Of a stretch of 64,000 nucleotides of DNA, positions 38,750 through 50,690 are shown piece after piece. The stretch's first letter is position 1. Each line of letters begins with the position of its first letter. The stretch is taken from positions 1 to 64,000 of the forward strand of contig CANMQI010000012.1 in assembly GCA_947499955.1 (NCBI GenBank). The letters run 5' to 3'. The translations under genes were made by a program, and so were the position numbers. Source of the DNA: an uncultured Granulosicoccus sp. (GTDB taxonomy: Bacteria > Pseudomonadota > Gammaproteobacteria > Granulosicoccales > Granulosicoccaceae). Below the pieces are notes generated by a model, which was not told the origin of the DNA, did no database searches, and was given only the letters and a program-made list of their open reading frames with translations.

Positions 38750-39469
38750 TCAGCCCTGCATTTCAAGAAGCTGAAGTACATGCCAGGCCAGGGCTGAATT
38801 GCTGCTGATGACCGGTATGCCAAGTTTCTGGCTGGCCTGTTCGATCAAGCCGTGCAGGCGAAGGTTGGTGCAGGAGGCGACAATCGCATCGGGTTTGCCG
38901 TCACGAGCCAGCATCTCCAGGGAGTGCAGAAGAGAAGAGCGAGCAATGCGGGCAACCCGGTCGTCGCGTGATTCGTTGAAGGAGGCGACGCTGACCAGTT
39001 GCCGCTCAGGGGTTTGCAGGGAGTCGATGAGAGCACGCGATACGTCTGCGACATAGGGCGTCAGCAAGGCCAGTCGGCGCACTTGCAGCGCATCGAGTTG
39101 CGCCTTGATGGCGCTCAGCGGATTACTCACGGCAACACCCGGAAACACCGAATGCACCGCTTCGGTGACGGCCTGTTCGCCAATCACCGTGGCGGCTGAG
39201 GTGCAACCGTAGACGATGACCTTGAAGTCCGTGGTCGACGGCAGCAGGGCCACACTGGCAGGCAATGCCTGTTCCATCTGTCGCAGGCTGTCACTGCTGA
39301 TGTCGACGCTGTTGGGTATGCGGGTATGAAACAATCGAATGGAATCTGGCAACCAGAGCCGCAGCTCATGCTCCATGGTTTCATCCGACTGCAGGACGAC
39401 CAGCCCGACAGCGGGCAGGCGATCGGAGTGCTCGTCGAGCTCGAAGGTCAGATTCTGGATATCGATCAT
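38750..39469 (-). CDS. Maleate isomerase / Asp-Glu racemase superfamily protein
   Basis: 239 residues. Two catalytic cysteines are visible in the usual places: V-Y-G-C-T-S-A-A-T-V-I-G near 90 and V-A-S-C-T-N-L-R near 198. The second block is typical of maleate cis-trans isomerase and arylmalonate decarboxylase relatives rather than glutamate racemase. EutA of ectoine degradation belongs to the same superfamily. The start overlaps the M24 peptidase stop (ATGA), so the two form an operon. Confidence 0.82.
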   Translation of the reverse strand: MIDIQNLTFELDEHSDRLPAVGLVVLQSDETMEHELRLWLPDSIRLFHTRIPNSVDISSDSLRQMEQALPASVALLPSTTDFKVIVYGCTSAATVIGEQAVTEAVHSVFPGVAVSNPLSAIKAQLDALQVRRLALLTPYVADVSRALIDSLQTPERQLVSVASFNESRDDRVARIARSSLLHSLEMLARDGKPDAIVASCTNLRLHGLIEQASQKLGIPVISSNSALAWHVLQLLEMQG

Positions 39470-40716
39470 TGCTCATCCCCCCGCCAGTCGATGATGGGTA
39501 TGTCCCGAGGTGCTCTGGCAGACAACAGCTCATGACCCGTGTCGGTGATGAGAACGTTCTCCTCATGCACCATGACCTTGCCTTCAGCGTAACGGTATCC
39601 GGGCTCCAGCGTCATTACCATGCCGGGAAGCAGTGGTGTGTGATCGAAGGGGGTGATGGAGGGGGTTTCCGTCAGCTGGATACCCAGGCCATGCCCGAGT
39701 CTGCCGACTCCTGAGTCAGACTTGTCTTGTTGGCCTGTGGACAATACGGATTGCATGGCCTTGTAGACACTGGCGCAAGTGGCATCACCTGAGCTCAAGG
39801 CGGCGAGCCCTGCCTCGGTGGCATCCCAGGTACGTTGGTGGGCAGAGGCGGTCGCCGAGTCGACATGAGCCATGGCAAAATTGCGATCGAAGTCGGCGTG
39901 GTAGCCGTCAAAGGTGCAGCCCGTATCCAGTATCAATACATCTCCGTCCCCAAGTACATGTTCGCCGGGAGGCGAGATGATGTCATCATAGCCTCCGTTG
40001 CCTGCAGCACCGACCAGGTAGGCAACGTCATCGGCGCCCTGTTGCAGACACTGGATGCGAAAGGCGCGAAACACAGCCACTTCGCTCATGCCCGGGCGAA
40101 GCCATTGTGGCAAGAATGCAAAGCTGCGCGAGACAATTGCGCAGACATGGCGCAGCTTGGCGATCTCGGCCGCAGACTTGACCTGCCGCACGGTCCTGAG
40201 TGTTGCCGTCGCATCGACCAGGCTGGCCTTGCCCAGCGCACGCTTGATACGGTCAAAATCGTTCAGCGGGAAGCGCAAGTGTGTCTCCGCGGCCATCGGT
40301 ACACCGATCGTCCCGGTATCGCCCGCCAGTTCCAGTAGTGCATCGATCAGCAAGGAGACGCCGTCATCACTCGGGTGTGGCGAGGACCAGGTGCGAATAT
40401 CATCGACCCAGGTGCGTTGCATGCAGGGCAATCCGATGGAAGGAATGATGGCCACCGGCGGACCCGATGCAGGCAGCAGCAGGTTCCAGGGACGTGTCGG
40501 GCTTTGCCAGAACTGAGTCAGAAAACCGCTCAGATACCGGACATCGGCTTCGGTGGTCAGCCACAGGACATCAATGCCGGATGAGCGCATATTGGCCTGC
40601 ACTCGACGCGTTCGATTCTCGAATTCCCGGCGCTCGAAACCGCGGGGAGGCACTATCTCTCCGCCTGGCCGAATGGATAGCTCGTTCAGCGTCTGTGGCA
40701 GGATTACATCGCTCAT
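39466..40716 (-). CDS. M24 family Xaa-Pro peptidase / creatinase-like protein
   Basis: 416 residues with the pita-bread fold. An N-terminal creatinase-like domain covers about 30-160, the catalytic domain follows. Metal ligands: Asp in L-I-L-D-T-G-C-T-F-D-G, Asp in H-A-D-F-D-R-N-F, His in G-H-G-L-G-I-Q-L-T-E, Glu in M-T-L-E-P-G-Y, Glu in H-E-E-N-V-L. The family includes prolidases, creatinase and ectoine hydrolase (DoeA); the N-terminal domain does not show the G-Y-D-G-W-S-F-Y-V region I recall for DoeA, so I leave the substrate open. It forms an operon with the racemase-like gene. Confidence 0.86.
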   Translation of the reverse strand: MSDVILPQTLNELSIRPGGEIVPPRGFERREFENRTRRVQANMRSSGIDVLWLTTEADVRYLSGFLTQFWQSPTRPWNLLLPASGPPVAIIPSIGLPCMQRTWVDDIRTWSSPHPSDDGVSLLIDALLELAGDTGTIGVPMAAETHLRFPLNDFDRIKRALGKASLVDATATLRTVRQVKSAAEIAKLRHVCAIVSRSFAFLPQWLRPGMSEVAVFRAFRIQCLQQGADDVAYLVGAAGNGGYDDIISPPGEHVLGDGDVLILDTGCTFDGYHADFDRNFAMAHVDSATASAHQRTWDATEAGLAALSSGDATCASVYKAMQSVLSTGQQDKSDSGVGRLGHGLGIQLTETPSITPFDHTPLLPGMVMTLEPGYRYAEGKVMVHEENVLITDTGHELLSARAPRDIPIIDWRGDEQ

Positions 40717-40929
40717 ATGCTGCAGAATCTCAGGTTAAGATGACACCATGTCCACTGTAACGTGATCGCCAGCTTGCGGAACGACGTCAACGTGCCGATG
40801 CCGTTGCTCAGTCATGCGGACAGGTAGCCGAAAGCGCGCGCGAGCAGCTTGATCGGACCACCGGCGGGCAAGCAGGGCTGGAGACGCAGGACTCGACAGG
40901 AAATCTTGTACCAGGACAGGGTGATTTTC

Positions 40930-41631
40930 ATGGAGCACAGAAAAAACAAACCGAGAACCATCGCCATTACCGGTTGCAGTCGCGGTCTTGGAAGAGCTCT
41001 GGTCGATGAATTCGTGGCGGCCGGGCACACCGTGGCAGGCTGTAGTCGCTCGGCCGAGCAGATTCAGGAACTGGCAGAGACCTATCCGCAGGGTCACGAT
41101 TTCCGTCAGGTCGATGTCGGTGATGATGCCGCAGTCGCCAAGTGGTCTGCCATCGTGCTGGAATCGGTCGGTGTGCCCGATCTGCTGATCAACAATGCGG
41201 GCATCATCAATCGCCCCGTGCCCCTGTGGGAAATATCGGCAGAGGAGTTTCAGCAAGTGCTGGACATCAACGTCGCGGGCGTACATTACGTCATTCGCCA
41301 TCTGTTGCCGTCAATGATAGAGGCCGGCAGAGGTGTGATCATCAACCTCAGCAGTGGCTGGGGTCGCTCGGTCTCGACCAATGTGGCGCCTTACTGTGCC
41401 AGTAAATGGGCGGTGGAAGGCCTGACCAGAGCCCTGGCTGAAGAGCTGCCCGATGGCCTGGCGGCGATCCCTGTCAATCCCGGTGTCATCGATACCCAGA
41501 TGCTGCGCAAGACCTGGGGCGAGGGAGCAGGCGGCTATCGCACCCCGCAACAATGGGCGAGACAGGCCGCTCCCTATCTGCTGGGGCTGAATGCCTCTCA
41601 CAGTGGCCAGCCATTGACGGTACCAGGCTGA
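40930..41631 (+). CDS. SDR family oxidoreductase
   Basis: Short-chain dehydrogenase/reductase, 233 residues. T-G-C-S-R-G-L-G near 16-23, N-N-A-G near 88-91, catalytic Ser in N-L-S-S-G-W and the Y-C-A-S-K motif. The ATG at 40930 has an AGGG about 8 nt upstream. The frame is open to 40849 but that part is outside the family fold. It is divergent from the M24 gene, with 213 bp between starts. The substrate is unknown. Confidence 0.86.
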   Translation: MEHRKNKPRTIAITGCSRGLGRALVDEFVAAGHTVAGCSRSAEQIQELAETYPQGHDFRQVDVGDDAAVAKWSAIVLESVGVPDLLINNAGIINRPVPLWEISAEEFQQVLDINVAGVHYVIRHLLPSMIEAGRGVIINLSSGWGRSVSTNVAPYCASKWAVEGLTRALAEELPDGLAAIPVNPGVIDTQMLRKTWGEGAGGYRTPQQWARQAAPYLLGLNASHSGQPLTVPG

Positions 41632-41807
41632 TCCTGCATCAGGCCATCCAAGGCGCCCGCACGCTTGATGTGTTACCTGTTGACTGTGGCCTTGTCCGGA
41701 TGGGCGTAACTGTTGTTTTCGCGCAAGATGGATGCTCGAATGGCGCAGAACCGGCAGCCTTCGTGCAAAGTGCTGAGGCCTGCATCACGTCTACGCACTG
41801 TAGTGAC

Positions 41808-41835
41808 TTGCAGAACGACAATCGTGAATTATTTT
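41808..41835 (+). promoter_or_regulatory. Possible promoter for rnhB-dnaE
   Basis: TTGCAG (41808-41813) and TATTTT (41830-41835) at 16-bp spacing, about 50 bp before rnhB, in a locally AT-rich stretch. The rest of the 41632-41884 gap shows no gene. Confidence 0.4.
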
Positions 41836-41884
41836 TTATCGTTCAGGGCTTGGGGGATGCTCGCTTTGACAGTATCCTTGTGCG

Positions 41885-42493
41885 ATGCAAATACAGCCCT
41901 TTCTGATTGCCGGTGTCGATGAAGTCGGACGTGGCCCGCTGGCAGGTCCTGTGGTGGCCGCCGCTGTTATTCTGGATCCTGAAAAGCCCATCGAGGGCTT
42001 GCTCGATTCGAAGATGCTGAACGAGACCACCCGGGATCGGCTCGATGTCGAGATCCGTGAACGTGCACTGGCATTCTGTATTGCCGAGGCCAGCGTCGAG
42101 GAAATCGATACCATCAATATCCTGCACGCCAGTTTACTGGCCATGTCTCGCGCCGTGGCCGGTCTGGCCATGACACCGCATGTGGCCCTGATCGATGGTA
42201 ATCGCTGTCCGAAGCTGGATTGTCCCGCGCAGGCCATCGTCAAGGGCGACCAGCGTGTCCAGGCAATCAGTGCCGCATCCATTATCGCCAAGGTATCGCG
42301 TGATCGAATGATGATCGAGTTGCATGAGCAATACCCCGAATACGGCTTTGCCGGTCACAAGGGCTATCCGACGGCCAGACACCGGCAGGCCATCATCGAT
42401 CATGGCGTCACCCATCTGCACCGTCGCTCCTTCAAGCCGGTACGTGACGCATTGCAGGCCGCGGCCGCGCTGAAATCACAGGTGCCTGTCTGA
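41885..42493 (+). CDS. rnhB: Ribonuclease HII
   Basis: Cuts the RNA strand of RNA-DNA hybrids, including single ribonucleotides. 202 residues. N-terminal [13 protein letters not shown] holds the first acidic residues; A-L-I-D-G-N-R and the later S-R-D segment complete the active site. The stop shares one base with the dnaE ATG, the classical rnhB-dnaE arrangement. Confidence 0.96.
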   Translation: MQIQPFLIAGVDEVGRGPLAGPVVAAAVILDPEKPIEGLLDSKMLNETTRDRLDVEIRERALAFCIAEASVEEIDTINILHASLLAMSRAVAGLAMTPHVALIDGNRCPKLDCPAQAIVKGDQRVQAISAASIIAKVSRDRMMIELHEQYPEYGFAGHKGYPTARHRQAIIDHGVTHLHRRSFKPVRDALQAAAALKSQVPV

Positions 42494-45400
42494 TGTCAGC
42501 TGGCAGCCAGAATCCCGACGCTATGCCAGCCGGCACCGAGGTGGTAGCAGCGGCTTCGCCACCGCCCTTCGTTCACCTGAGCATTCATACCGAATTCTCG
42601 CTGGTCGACAGCACCATTCGCATCAAGCCCCTGGTGAAACAGGTGGCCAAGAGCATGCCGGCGGCAGCGGTCACCGACCGCGTCAACATGTTTTCGCTCG
42701 TCAAGTACTATCGCGCAGCCATGGGGGTGGGCATCAAGCCGATCGCCGGCGTGGACATGACTCTGAGTGGCGCACTGCCTGATGGTGAAACCAGCCGCGT
42801 CATACTACTGGTGCAGGATGACAAGGGTTACAACAACCTGACCACCCTGGTATCGCGCGGTTATCAGGAAGGTCAGCAAAATGGCTCGCCAGTGGTTGAC
42901 ATCGAGTGGTTGTTCGAAGCCCATGAGGGCCTGATCGCGCTTTCCGGCGGTGTTGAAGGGGATATCGGCCAGGCGCTCAAGCGCGGCCATGCCGATGAGG
43001 CGCAGGCGCTGGCGCAGCGCTGGAAGGCGGTCTTTGGTGATCGTTATTACCTGGAACTGACGCGCACCGGAAAGGACTTCGAAGAGGAGTACATTGTCGG
43101 CGCCTGCGCTATCGCGATCGAATACGACATTCCGGTGGTGGCCACCAATGACGTACGCTTTCTGGAAAAGGACGATTTCAGTTCGCACGAGGCGCGTCTG
43201 TGTATCCAGTCCGGCTACGTGCTGGCCGATACCCGCCGCCCCAAACTGGTTACCGAAGAGCAGTACCTGAAGTCTGCCGAGCAGATGCATGCCTTGTTCG
43301 CCGACATCCCGGTGGCGCTGGCCAACTCGGTGGAAATTGCCCGTCGCTGCAATCTGACGCTGAACCTGGGTACCCCGGTCTTGCCGGATTTCCCCATTCC
43401 CGAAGGCATGACGGAAACCGAGTTCTTCTATGCCTCGGCCCAGGAAGGACTGGAAGTTCGCCTGAAACAGTTGTATGACGTGAATCGACCGGACTTTGCC
43501 GAGATTCGCAAGCCCTATGATGAGCGCCTGAAACGCGAGCTGGACGTCATTGCCGAGATGGGTTTCCCCGGTTACTTCCTGATCGTGGCCGATTTCATCC
43601 AGTGGTCCCGTGACAACGGCATTCCGGTCGGCCCGGGTCGAGGTTCGGGCGCCGGCTCGCTGGTCGCCTATGTGCTGACGATCACCGATCTGGATCCGCT
43701 GGCCTACGACCTGCTGTTCGAGCGCTTCCTGAACCCCGAACGTGTGTCCATGCCCGATTTCGATATCGATTTCTGCATGGACGGCCGTGATCGGGTCATC
43801 CAGTATGTGTCGCAGAAATACGGCGCTCACCGGGTTTCGCAGATCATCACCTACGGCACCATGGCGGCAAAGGCGGTAGTGCGTGATGTCGGCCGTGTCA
43901 TGAGTCATCCTTATCATTTTGTCGACTCCATTGCCAAGATGGTGCCGTTCGAAGTGGGCATGACACTCACCAAGGCCATGGCAGAATCGGAAGATCTGGC
44001 ACGTGCCTACAAGGACGATGAGGAAGTCACCTCCCTGCTGGACATGGCACTCTCGCTGGAAGGCCTGTCACGTAACTGCGGCAAGCATGCCGGTGGTGTC
44101 GTTATCGCACCCACGGCGCTGACCGATTTTGCCCCGCTGTACTGCGAGCCCGATGGTTCGAGTCTGGTAACGCAGTTCGACAAGGACGATGCCGAGGCAG
44201 TGGGCCTGGTGAAGTTCGACTTTCTCGGTCTGCGCACGCTGACCATCATCGACAACGCGGTGAAGGAGATCGACAAGCACCGTGACGAGCCGCTGAACCT
44301 GCTGGCATTGCCACTGGACGATGCCCCGACATACAAGCTGTTGCAGGATGCACAGACCACCGCGGTGTTCCAGCTTGAATCGGCGGGTATGAAGCGCCTG
44401 ATCGAACGCCTGCGCCCCGATAGCTTTGAAGACATCATCGCGCTGGTAGCGCTGTATCGTCCGGGGCCCTTGCAGTCAGGCATGGTGGACGACTTCATCG
44501 ACCGAAAGCATGGTCGCAAGAAGATGGCCTGGCCACACGAGGATTACCAGCTCGAATCGCTGCGCACTACCCTGGAACCCACCTACGGGGTCATCCTGTA
44601 TCAGGAGCAGGTCATGGGTATCGCCCAGGTCATGGCGAAGTTCTCGCTCGGTACTGCCGATATCCTGCGTCGTGCCATGGGCAAGAAGAAGCCGGAAGAG
44701 ATGGCCAAGCAGCGCGCCGTCTTTCTCGAGGGCTGCAAGGGCAATGGCATCGATCCTGATCTTGCCGGTAACATTTTCGATCTGGTCGAGAAGTTCGCCG
44801 GATACGGATTCAACAAGTCTCACTCGGCCGCCTACGCCTTGCTGTCATACCAGACCGCCTGGCTCAAATGTCATCACCCCGCAGCCTTCATGTCAGCCGT
44901 CATGTCGGCGGATATGGACAACACCGAAAAAGTGGTTGGCCTGATCGATGAGTGCAATGTCATGGGACTGACCGTCCAGCCGCCGGATATCAATCGCTCG
45001 GCAGTACGTTTCTCGGTCGTCGATGAAAAGACCGTGCTGTACGGACTCGGCGCCATCAAGGGCGTGGGTGAGGCAGCTCTGGCCAATGTGCTCGAGGCGC
45101 GTGATGCGTCCGGTGCATTCGAGACGCTGGATGATCTGTGTCGGCGTGCCAGTCCGGGTACCGTCAACAAGCGTGTGCTGGAAGCGCTGGTGAAGGCGGG
45201 CGCTGTGGATTCCCTGGGGCCGAATCGCGCCAGTCTGTGGAAGCACCTGGCCAGCGCCTTGCGCGGCGCCGATCAGTTCCACAAGAATCAGGCAGCCGGG
45301 CAGAACGACATGTTCGGACTGGGTGAGCCGGTGGAGAGCGATGAGCCGGAACTCATGGAAACGATGCCGGACTGGAGTGACAGGGAACGCCTGCGCGCCG

Positions 45401-46050
45401 AGAAGGACACGCTGGGTCTGTACCTGAGTGGTCATCCGATCAATGAATACCTGCCTGAATTGTCCCATTTCACGCATGGCAGACTCAAGGCGGTCTGTGC
45501 CAAGGCAGGCAGCGCGGATAGCGGACCTTCCTTCCGCCAGCGGGGTGTGCCGGTGGTGGCCGCGGGGCTGGTCATGGCGGTGCGTCAGCGGGACGGTAAT
45601 CACGGTCGCATGCAGTTCATCACGCTCGATGACGGCACCGGTCGGGTCGAGATCACGTTGCGCGGTGAGCAGATCGATTCCAGCGGGCATCTGGTCGTCA
45701 AGGACGAGGTGCTCATCGTCGACGGTGATGTCAGTCCGGATGAATTCAACGGCGGCTACAAGATTCGTGCACGTGAGATTTACGATATGGGTAGTGCGCG
45801 TGCCCGCTTTGCCAGACAGTTGCTGATTCGACTGGACGGTCGCACCTGTCAGGCAGGGGCGCTGGACGAGATGATCAGCGCGCTGTCGAATTACAAGAGC
45901 GGGACAATTCCCGTGTGGTTCAGCTATCAGAATGGCCAGGCTCAGGCGCGTATTCGCGCCGGTAATCGCTGGGCAGTCACCCCGCAGCTTGAATTGATCG
46001 ATCAACTGGGGCGGCTGACGGGTGAGGGTAACGTGGAGCTGGTCTATTGA
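42493..46050 (+). CDS. dnaE: DNA polymerase III subunit alpha
   Basis: Catalytic subunit of the replicative polymerase, 1185 residues. The PHP domain comes first (F-V-H-L-S-I-H-T-E-F-S). The polymerase core has P-D-F-D-I-D-F at about 421-427 carrying the catalytic aspartates, with G-P-G-R-G-S-G-A-G-S-L just before. Helix-hairpin-helix, OB-fold and C-terminal tau-binding regions follow. Length and order are normal. Confidence 0.98.
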   Translation: MSAGSQNPDAMPAGTEVVAAASPPPFVHLSIHTEFSLVDSTIRIKPLVKQVAKSMPAAAVTDRVNMFSLVKYYRAAMGVGIKPIAGVDMTLSGALPDGETSRVILLVQDDKGYNNLTTLVSRGYQEGQQNGSPVVDIEWLFEAHEGLIALSGGVEGDIGQALKRGHADEAQALAQRWKAVFGDRYYLELTRTGKDFEEEYIVGACAIAIEYDIPVVATNDVRFLEKDDFSSHEARLCIQSGYVLADTRRPKLVTEEQYLKSAEQMHALFADIPVALANSVEIARRCNLTLNLGTPVLPDFPIPEGMTETEFFYASAQEGLEVRLKQLYDVNRPDFAEIRKPYDERLKRELDVIAEMGFPGYFLIVADFIQWSRDNGIPVGPGRGSGAGSLVAYVLTITDLDPLAYDLLFERFLNPERVSMPDFDIDFCMDGRDRVIQYVSQKYGAHRVSQIITYGTMAAKAVVRDVGRVMSHPYHFVDSIAKMVPFEVGMTLTKAMAESEDLARAYKDDEEVTSLLDMALSLEGLSRNCGKHAGGVVIAPTALTDFAPLYCEPDGSSLVTQFDKDDAEAVGLVKFDFLGLRTLTIIDNAVKEIDKHRDEPLNLLALPLDDAPTYKLLQDAQTTAVFQLESAGMKRLIERLRPDSFEDIIALVALYRPGPLQSGMVDDFIDRKHGRKKMAWPHEDYQLESLRTTLEPTYGVILYQEQVMGIAQVMAKFSLGTADILRRAMGKKKPEEMAKQRAVFLEGCKGNGIDPDLAGNIFDLVEKFAGYGFNKSHSAAYALLSYQTAWLKCHHPAAFMSAVMSADMDNTEKVVGLIDECNVMGLTVQPPDINRSAVRFSVVDEKTVLYGLGAIKGVGEAALANVLEARDASGAFETLDDLCRRASPGTVNKRVLEALVKAGAVDSLGPNRASLWKHLASALRGADQFHKNQAAGQNDMFGLGEPVESDEPELMETMPDWSDRERLRAEKDTLGLYLSGHPINEYLPELSHFTHGRLKAVCAKAGSADSGPSFRQRGVPVVAAGLVMAVRQRDGNHGRMQFITLDDGTGRVEITLRGEQIDSSGHLVVKDEVLIVDGDVSPDEFNGGYKIRAREIYDMGSARARFARQLLIRLDGRTCQAGALDEMISALSNYKSGTIPVWFSYQNGQAQARIRAGNRWAVTPQLELIDQLGRLTGEGNVELVY

Positions 46051-46251
46051 CGTGCCGGAATTCCGGCGCCACAGTAGTCAGCAGCATGTGAGGCATCCTG
46101 CTTGAATTCATTGATTGTCACTATCCAGTACACTTGGGCTGTCTGCGGATGCAGGCAGTAACACCGGGACAGTTCCGAATACAGGCAGCTCGCCGAAACT
46201 GATCCGGTAAACTAGAATCCATCTGACCACTAAAGGCGCCGTCGCTTATCC

Positions 46252-47214
46252 ATGAATCCCAATTTTCTTGACTTCGAGCAACCGATTGCCGAGTTGGAGG
46301 CAAAGATTCGCGAACTGCAGTTCGCCACCGCCGACGCTGACATCAACATCAGCGAGGAGGTCGACACCCTCAAGAAGAAATGCGACTCGCTCACCAGCAG
46401 CATCTTCTCCAAGCTGAGCTCCTGGCAGATCTTCAAGCTGGCACGTCACCCCCAGCGGCCGTACACCCGCTTCTACATCGACAACGTCTTCACCGACTTC
46501 GATGAGCTGCACGGTGACCGTCTGTACGCCGACGATGCCGCCATCATCGGCGGCACTGCCAGGCTCAACGGCAAACCGGTGGTCATCATCGGTCACGAGA
46601 AAGGGCGTGATACCAAGGAGAAGATTCAGCGCAATTTCGGTATGCCGCGTCCTGAAGGCTATCGCAAGGCGAAGCGCCTGATGGAGATGGCAGAGCGCTT
46701 TTCCCTGCCCGTCATCACCTTCATCGACACCATGGGAGCCTATCCCGGCGTCGGTGCCGAGGAGCGTGGCCAGAGTGAAGCCATCGCACGTAACCTGTTT
46801 GTCATGGCAGGGCTCAAGACACCGATCATCTGCACCGTCATTGGTGAAGGCGGTTCAGGTGGCGCACTGGCCATCGGTGTTGGCGATCGGGTCATGATGC
46901 TGCAGTATTCTGTTTACTCGGTCATCAGCCCGGAAGGCTGCGCCTCCATTCTCTACAAGAGCGTCGACAAGGCTGCCGATGCTGCCGAGGCGATGGGAAT
47001 CACCTCCGAGCGCCTGCTGGATCTGAAACTGGTGGATCGTGTCATTCCCGAACCGCTCGGTGGTGCGCATCGTGATCCGCAGCAGATGGCGGCGAACATG
47101 CAGGCGGCACTGATCGATGAGCTGGCGATTCTCTCCGGTCTGCCGCTGGATACACTGCTGTCCAACCGCCAGGAGAAGCTGCGCGCTTACGGACAGTTCC
47201 GGGAAAACGCGTGA
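46252..47214 (+). CDS. accA: Acetyl-CoA carboxylase carboxyltransferase subunit alpha
   Basis: Carboxyltransferase half of acetyl-CoA carboxylase, the committed step of fatty-acid synthesis. 320 residues. N-terminal [10 protein letters not shown], then [19 protein letters not shown], and the oxyanion-hole [10 protein letters not shown]. The ribosome site is weak. It overlaps tilS by 4 bp. A 14-bp palindrome (46054-46067, GCCGGAATTCCGGC) follows the dnaE stop upstream. Confidence 0.97.
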   Translation: MNPNFLDFEQPIAELEAKIRELQFATADADINISEEVDTLKKKCDSLTSSIFSKLSSWQIFKLARHPQRPYTRFYIDNVFTDFDELHGDRLYADDAAIIGGTARLNGKPVVIIGHEKGRDTKEKIQRNFGMPRPEGYRKAKRLMEMAERFSLPVITFIDTMGAYPGVGAEERGQSEAIARNLFVMAGLKTPIICTVIGEGGSGGALAIGVGDRVMMLQYSVYSVISPEGCASILYKSVDKAADAAEAMGITSERLLDLKLVDRVIPEPLGGAHRDPQQMAANMQAALIDELAILSGLPLDTLLSNRQEKLRAYGQFRENA

Positions 47215-48608
47215 ACCCTGCGGCGGCCGTTGCCCATTATGTGTCGCAACAGCCCGAGGCAACGCACTATTGCGTTGCCTACAGCGGTGGCATGGACTCG
47301 CATGTCCTGCTGTTGTTGATGGCTCAGCTGCGCGACCTGGGACGCATCGGAACGCTACGGGCCTTGCATGTCGATCATGGGCTGCAGGCGGCCAGTGTTG
47401 GTTGGGGTGAGCATGCGCAGACCATTTGCCGGGATCTGAACATCCCGCTCGAACGGCGCAAGGCGGATTTCGGGCCTGCCGAATCGGCTGGCGAGGATGG
47501 TCCCGAAGCCGGCGCGCGCAAGGCTCGCTACGCCACCTTTTCGCAGGTTCTGCGGCACGGTGAGCATCTGTTGCTGGCCCAGCATGCCGAAGATCAGGCC
47601 GAGACCTTCCTGTTGCAGGCCCTGCGAGGCAGTGGTCCTGATGGTCTGGCCAGTATCCCTCGCAAGCGGCGTTTCGCTCAGGGTTACATGGGACGACCCT
47701 TGCTGGTCTGTTCGCAGGAATCGCTGCAGGACGTGGCGCGCCAGCATGCTCTGCACTGGATTGAAGACCCGTCCAATCTGGATCATCGGTTTGACCGCAA
47801 TTATCTGCGTCATCAGGTCATGCCGCTACTCAAGGCTCGATGGCCAGCGGCCACCGATACGCTCAGCCGGGCAGCCCTGCGCAGTGCTGCTGCCAGTCAG
47901 AGTCTGCTGGTCATGGCGCGGCAGGATCTGACCTCGCTGCTGATTCCGGGAACCACCGAATTGAGTATCAATGCCATCAAGGCATTGCCGCGCGAGCGCG
48001 CCTTTACCGCGTTGCGTCTGTTCATCCGCCAGCGTGGTCTGCGTATGCCGCGTCTGCAGGATCTGGTGCAGGTCATGAGCGACCTGGTCGAGGCTCGACC
48101 GGATTCCGGCGGCATCGTGAACGTGCGCGACTATGTCATCAGGCGCCACCGTGACAAGCTTTATGTCCTGCCTCCCCAGACCCGGACTGCGCCGTTTCGT
48201 CACGAATGGCAGGCGCCCTTCGAACCCTTCACGATCCGGGAAACCGGGTTGACGATGACGCTGGAATTATGTCGGGAGCAGGGGATTGCGATGCCCTCAT
48301 CCGGTTCCATTACCGTCAAGAGTCGTGCCGGTGGTGAGCTCATCAAGCTGGGTGAGCCGGCTTATCACAAGGCGGTGAAGAAGATCCTGCAGGAGTCCGC
48401 GATTCCCCCGTGGGTCCGTGACACCATTCCGCTGCTCTATATCGAGGGGCGTCTGGCCGCTGTATGGAACATGGCGGTAGCGGTCGATTGCCGAACGCCG
48501 GCCGTCCAGCCTGAACAACACGAAGAGCCCGGCGCATCCACCGATACGCTGCATGACCCTGATGAAGTCAGACGGCGGCTGGAAGCTGCGTCACTGGAGC
48601 TGTTCTGA
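47211..48608 (+). CDS. tilS: tRNA(Ile)-lysidine synthetase
   Basis: Converts C34 of tRNA-Ile(CAU) to lysidine so that it reads AUA. 465 residues. The N-type ATP pyrophosphatase motif S-G-G-M-D-S is at 25-30; H-V-D-H-G-L-Q and N-Y-L-R-H-Q-V follow, and C-terminal substrate-binding domains run to the end. The GTG start overlaps the accA stop (GTGA). Confidence 0.96.
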   Translation: MNPAAAVAHYVSQQPEATHYCVAYSGGMDSHVLLLLMAQLRDLGRIGTLRALHVDHGLQAASVGWGEHAQTICRDLNIPLERRKADFGPAESAGEDGPEAGARKARYATFSQVLRHGEHLLLAQHAEDQAETFLLQALRGSGPDGLASIPRKRRFAQGYMGRPLLVCSQESLQDVARQHALHWIEDPSNLDHRFDRNYLRHQVMPLLKARWPAATDTLSRAALRSAAASQSLLVMARQDLTSLLIPGTTELSINAIKALPRERAFTALRLFIRQRGLRMPRLQDLVQVMSDLVEARPDSGGIVNVRDYVIRRHRDKLYVLPPQTRTAPFRHEWQAPFEPFTIRETGLTMTLELCREQGIAMPSSGSITVKSRAGGELIKLGEPAYHKAVKKILQESAIPPWVRDTIPLLYIEGRLAAVWNMAVAVDCRTPAVQPEQHEEPGASTDTLHDPDEVRRRLEAASLELF

Positions 48609-48740
48609 GAACGGAATCGCTGGCGACACCTGATCGGGATCAGTGCGTCACTATCGACAGTTTTCATGAGCTTGACCGTTACCTGCTGGCTGTCCCATCG
48701 GATTGGCAGATAAAGAATGCGATGGATAGGTGTTTTGCAA

Positions 48741-48769
48741 TTGTTAGCTATCGCGGGTTCTGGTAATCT
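48741..48769 (+). promoter_or_regulatory. Possible promoter for pyrG
   Basis: TTGTTA (48741-48746) and TAATCT (48764-48769) with a 17-bp spacer, 137 bp before pyrG. The 297-bp gap 48609-48905 shows no gene; the promoter call is by eye. Confidence 0.4.
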
Positions 48770-48863
48770 CAACGCCCGTTCAGGGTGCTTATTGCATTTT
48801 GTAGCGGGACCTTCCTCGATCGTTCCGCGTCACGCTTATCAGCGTCGTCTGCACTCAGGATGA

Positions 48864-50624
<1,761 letters not shown>

Positions 50625-50690
50625 ATTTTCTGCCGTCTGCCAACGGACATTTCCCGGCGAGCTGTATCGCCATCAACGAAAGGCATTGTC

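Noticed and set aside
38750-40716. Ectoine degradation genes (EutA and DoeA/EutD)
   Set aside because: The superfamilies match, but the M24 protein lacks the N-terminal blocks I recall for DoeA, and no DoeB, EutB or EutC homologue is present.
42805-46005. Two 370-codon minus-strand frames
   Set aside because: Both are antisense to dnaE and show no domain signature.
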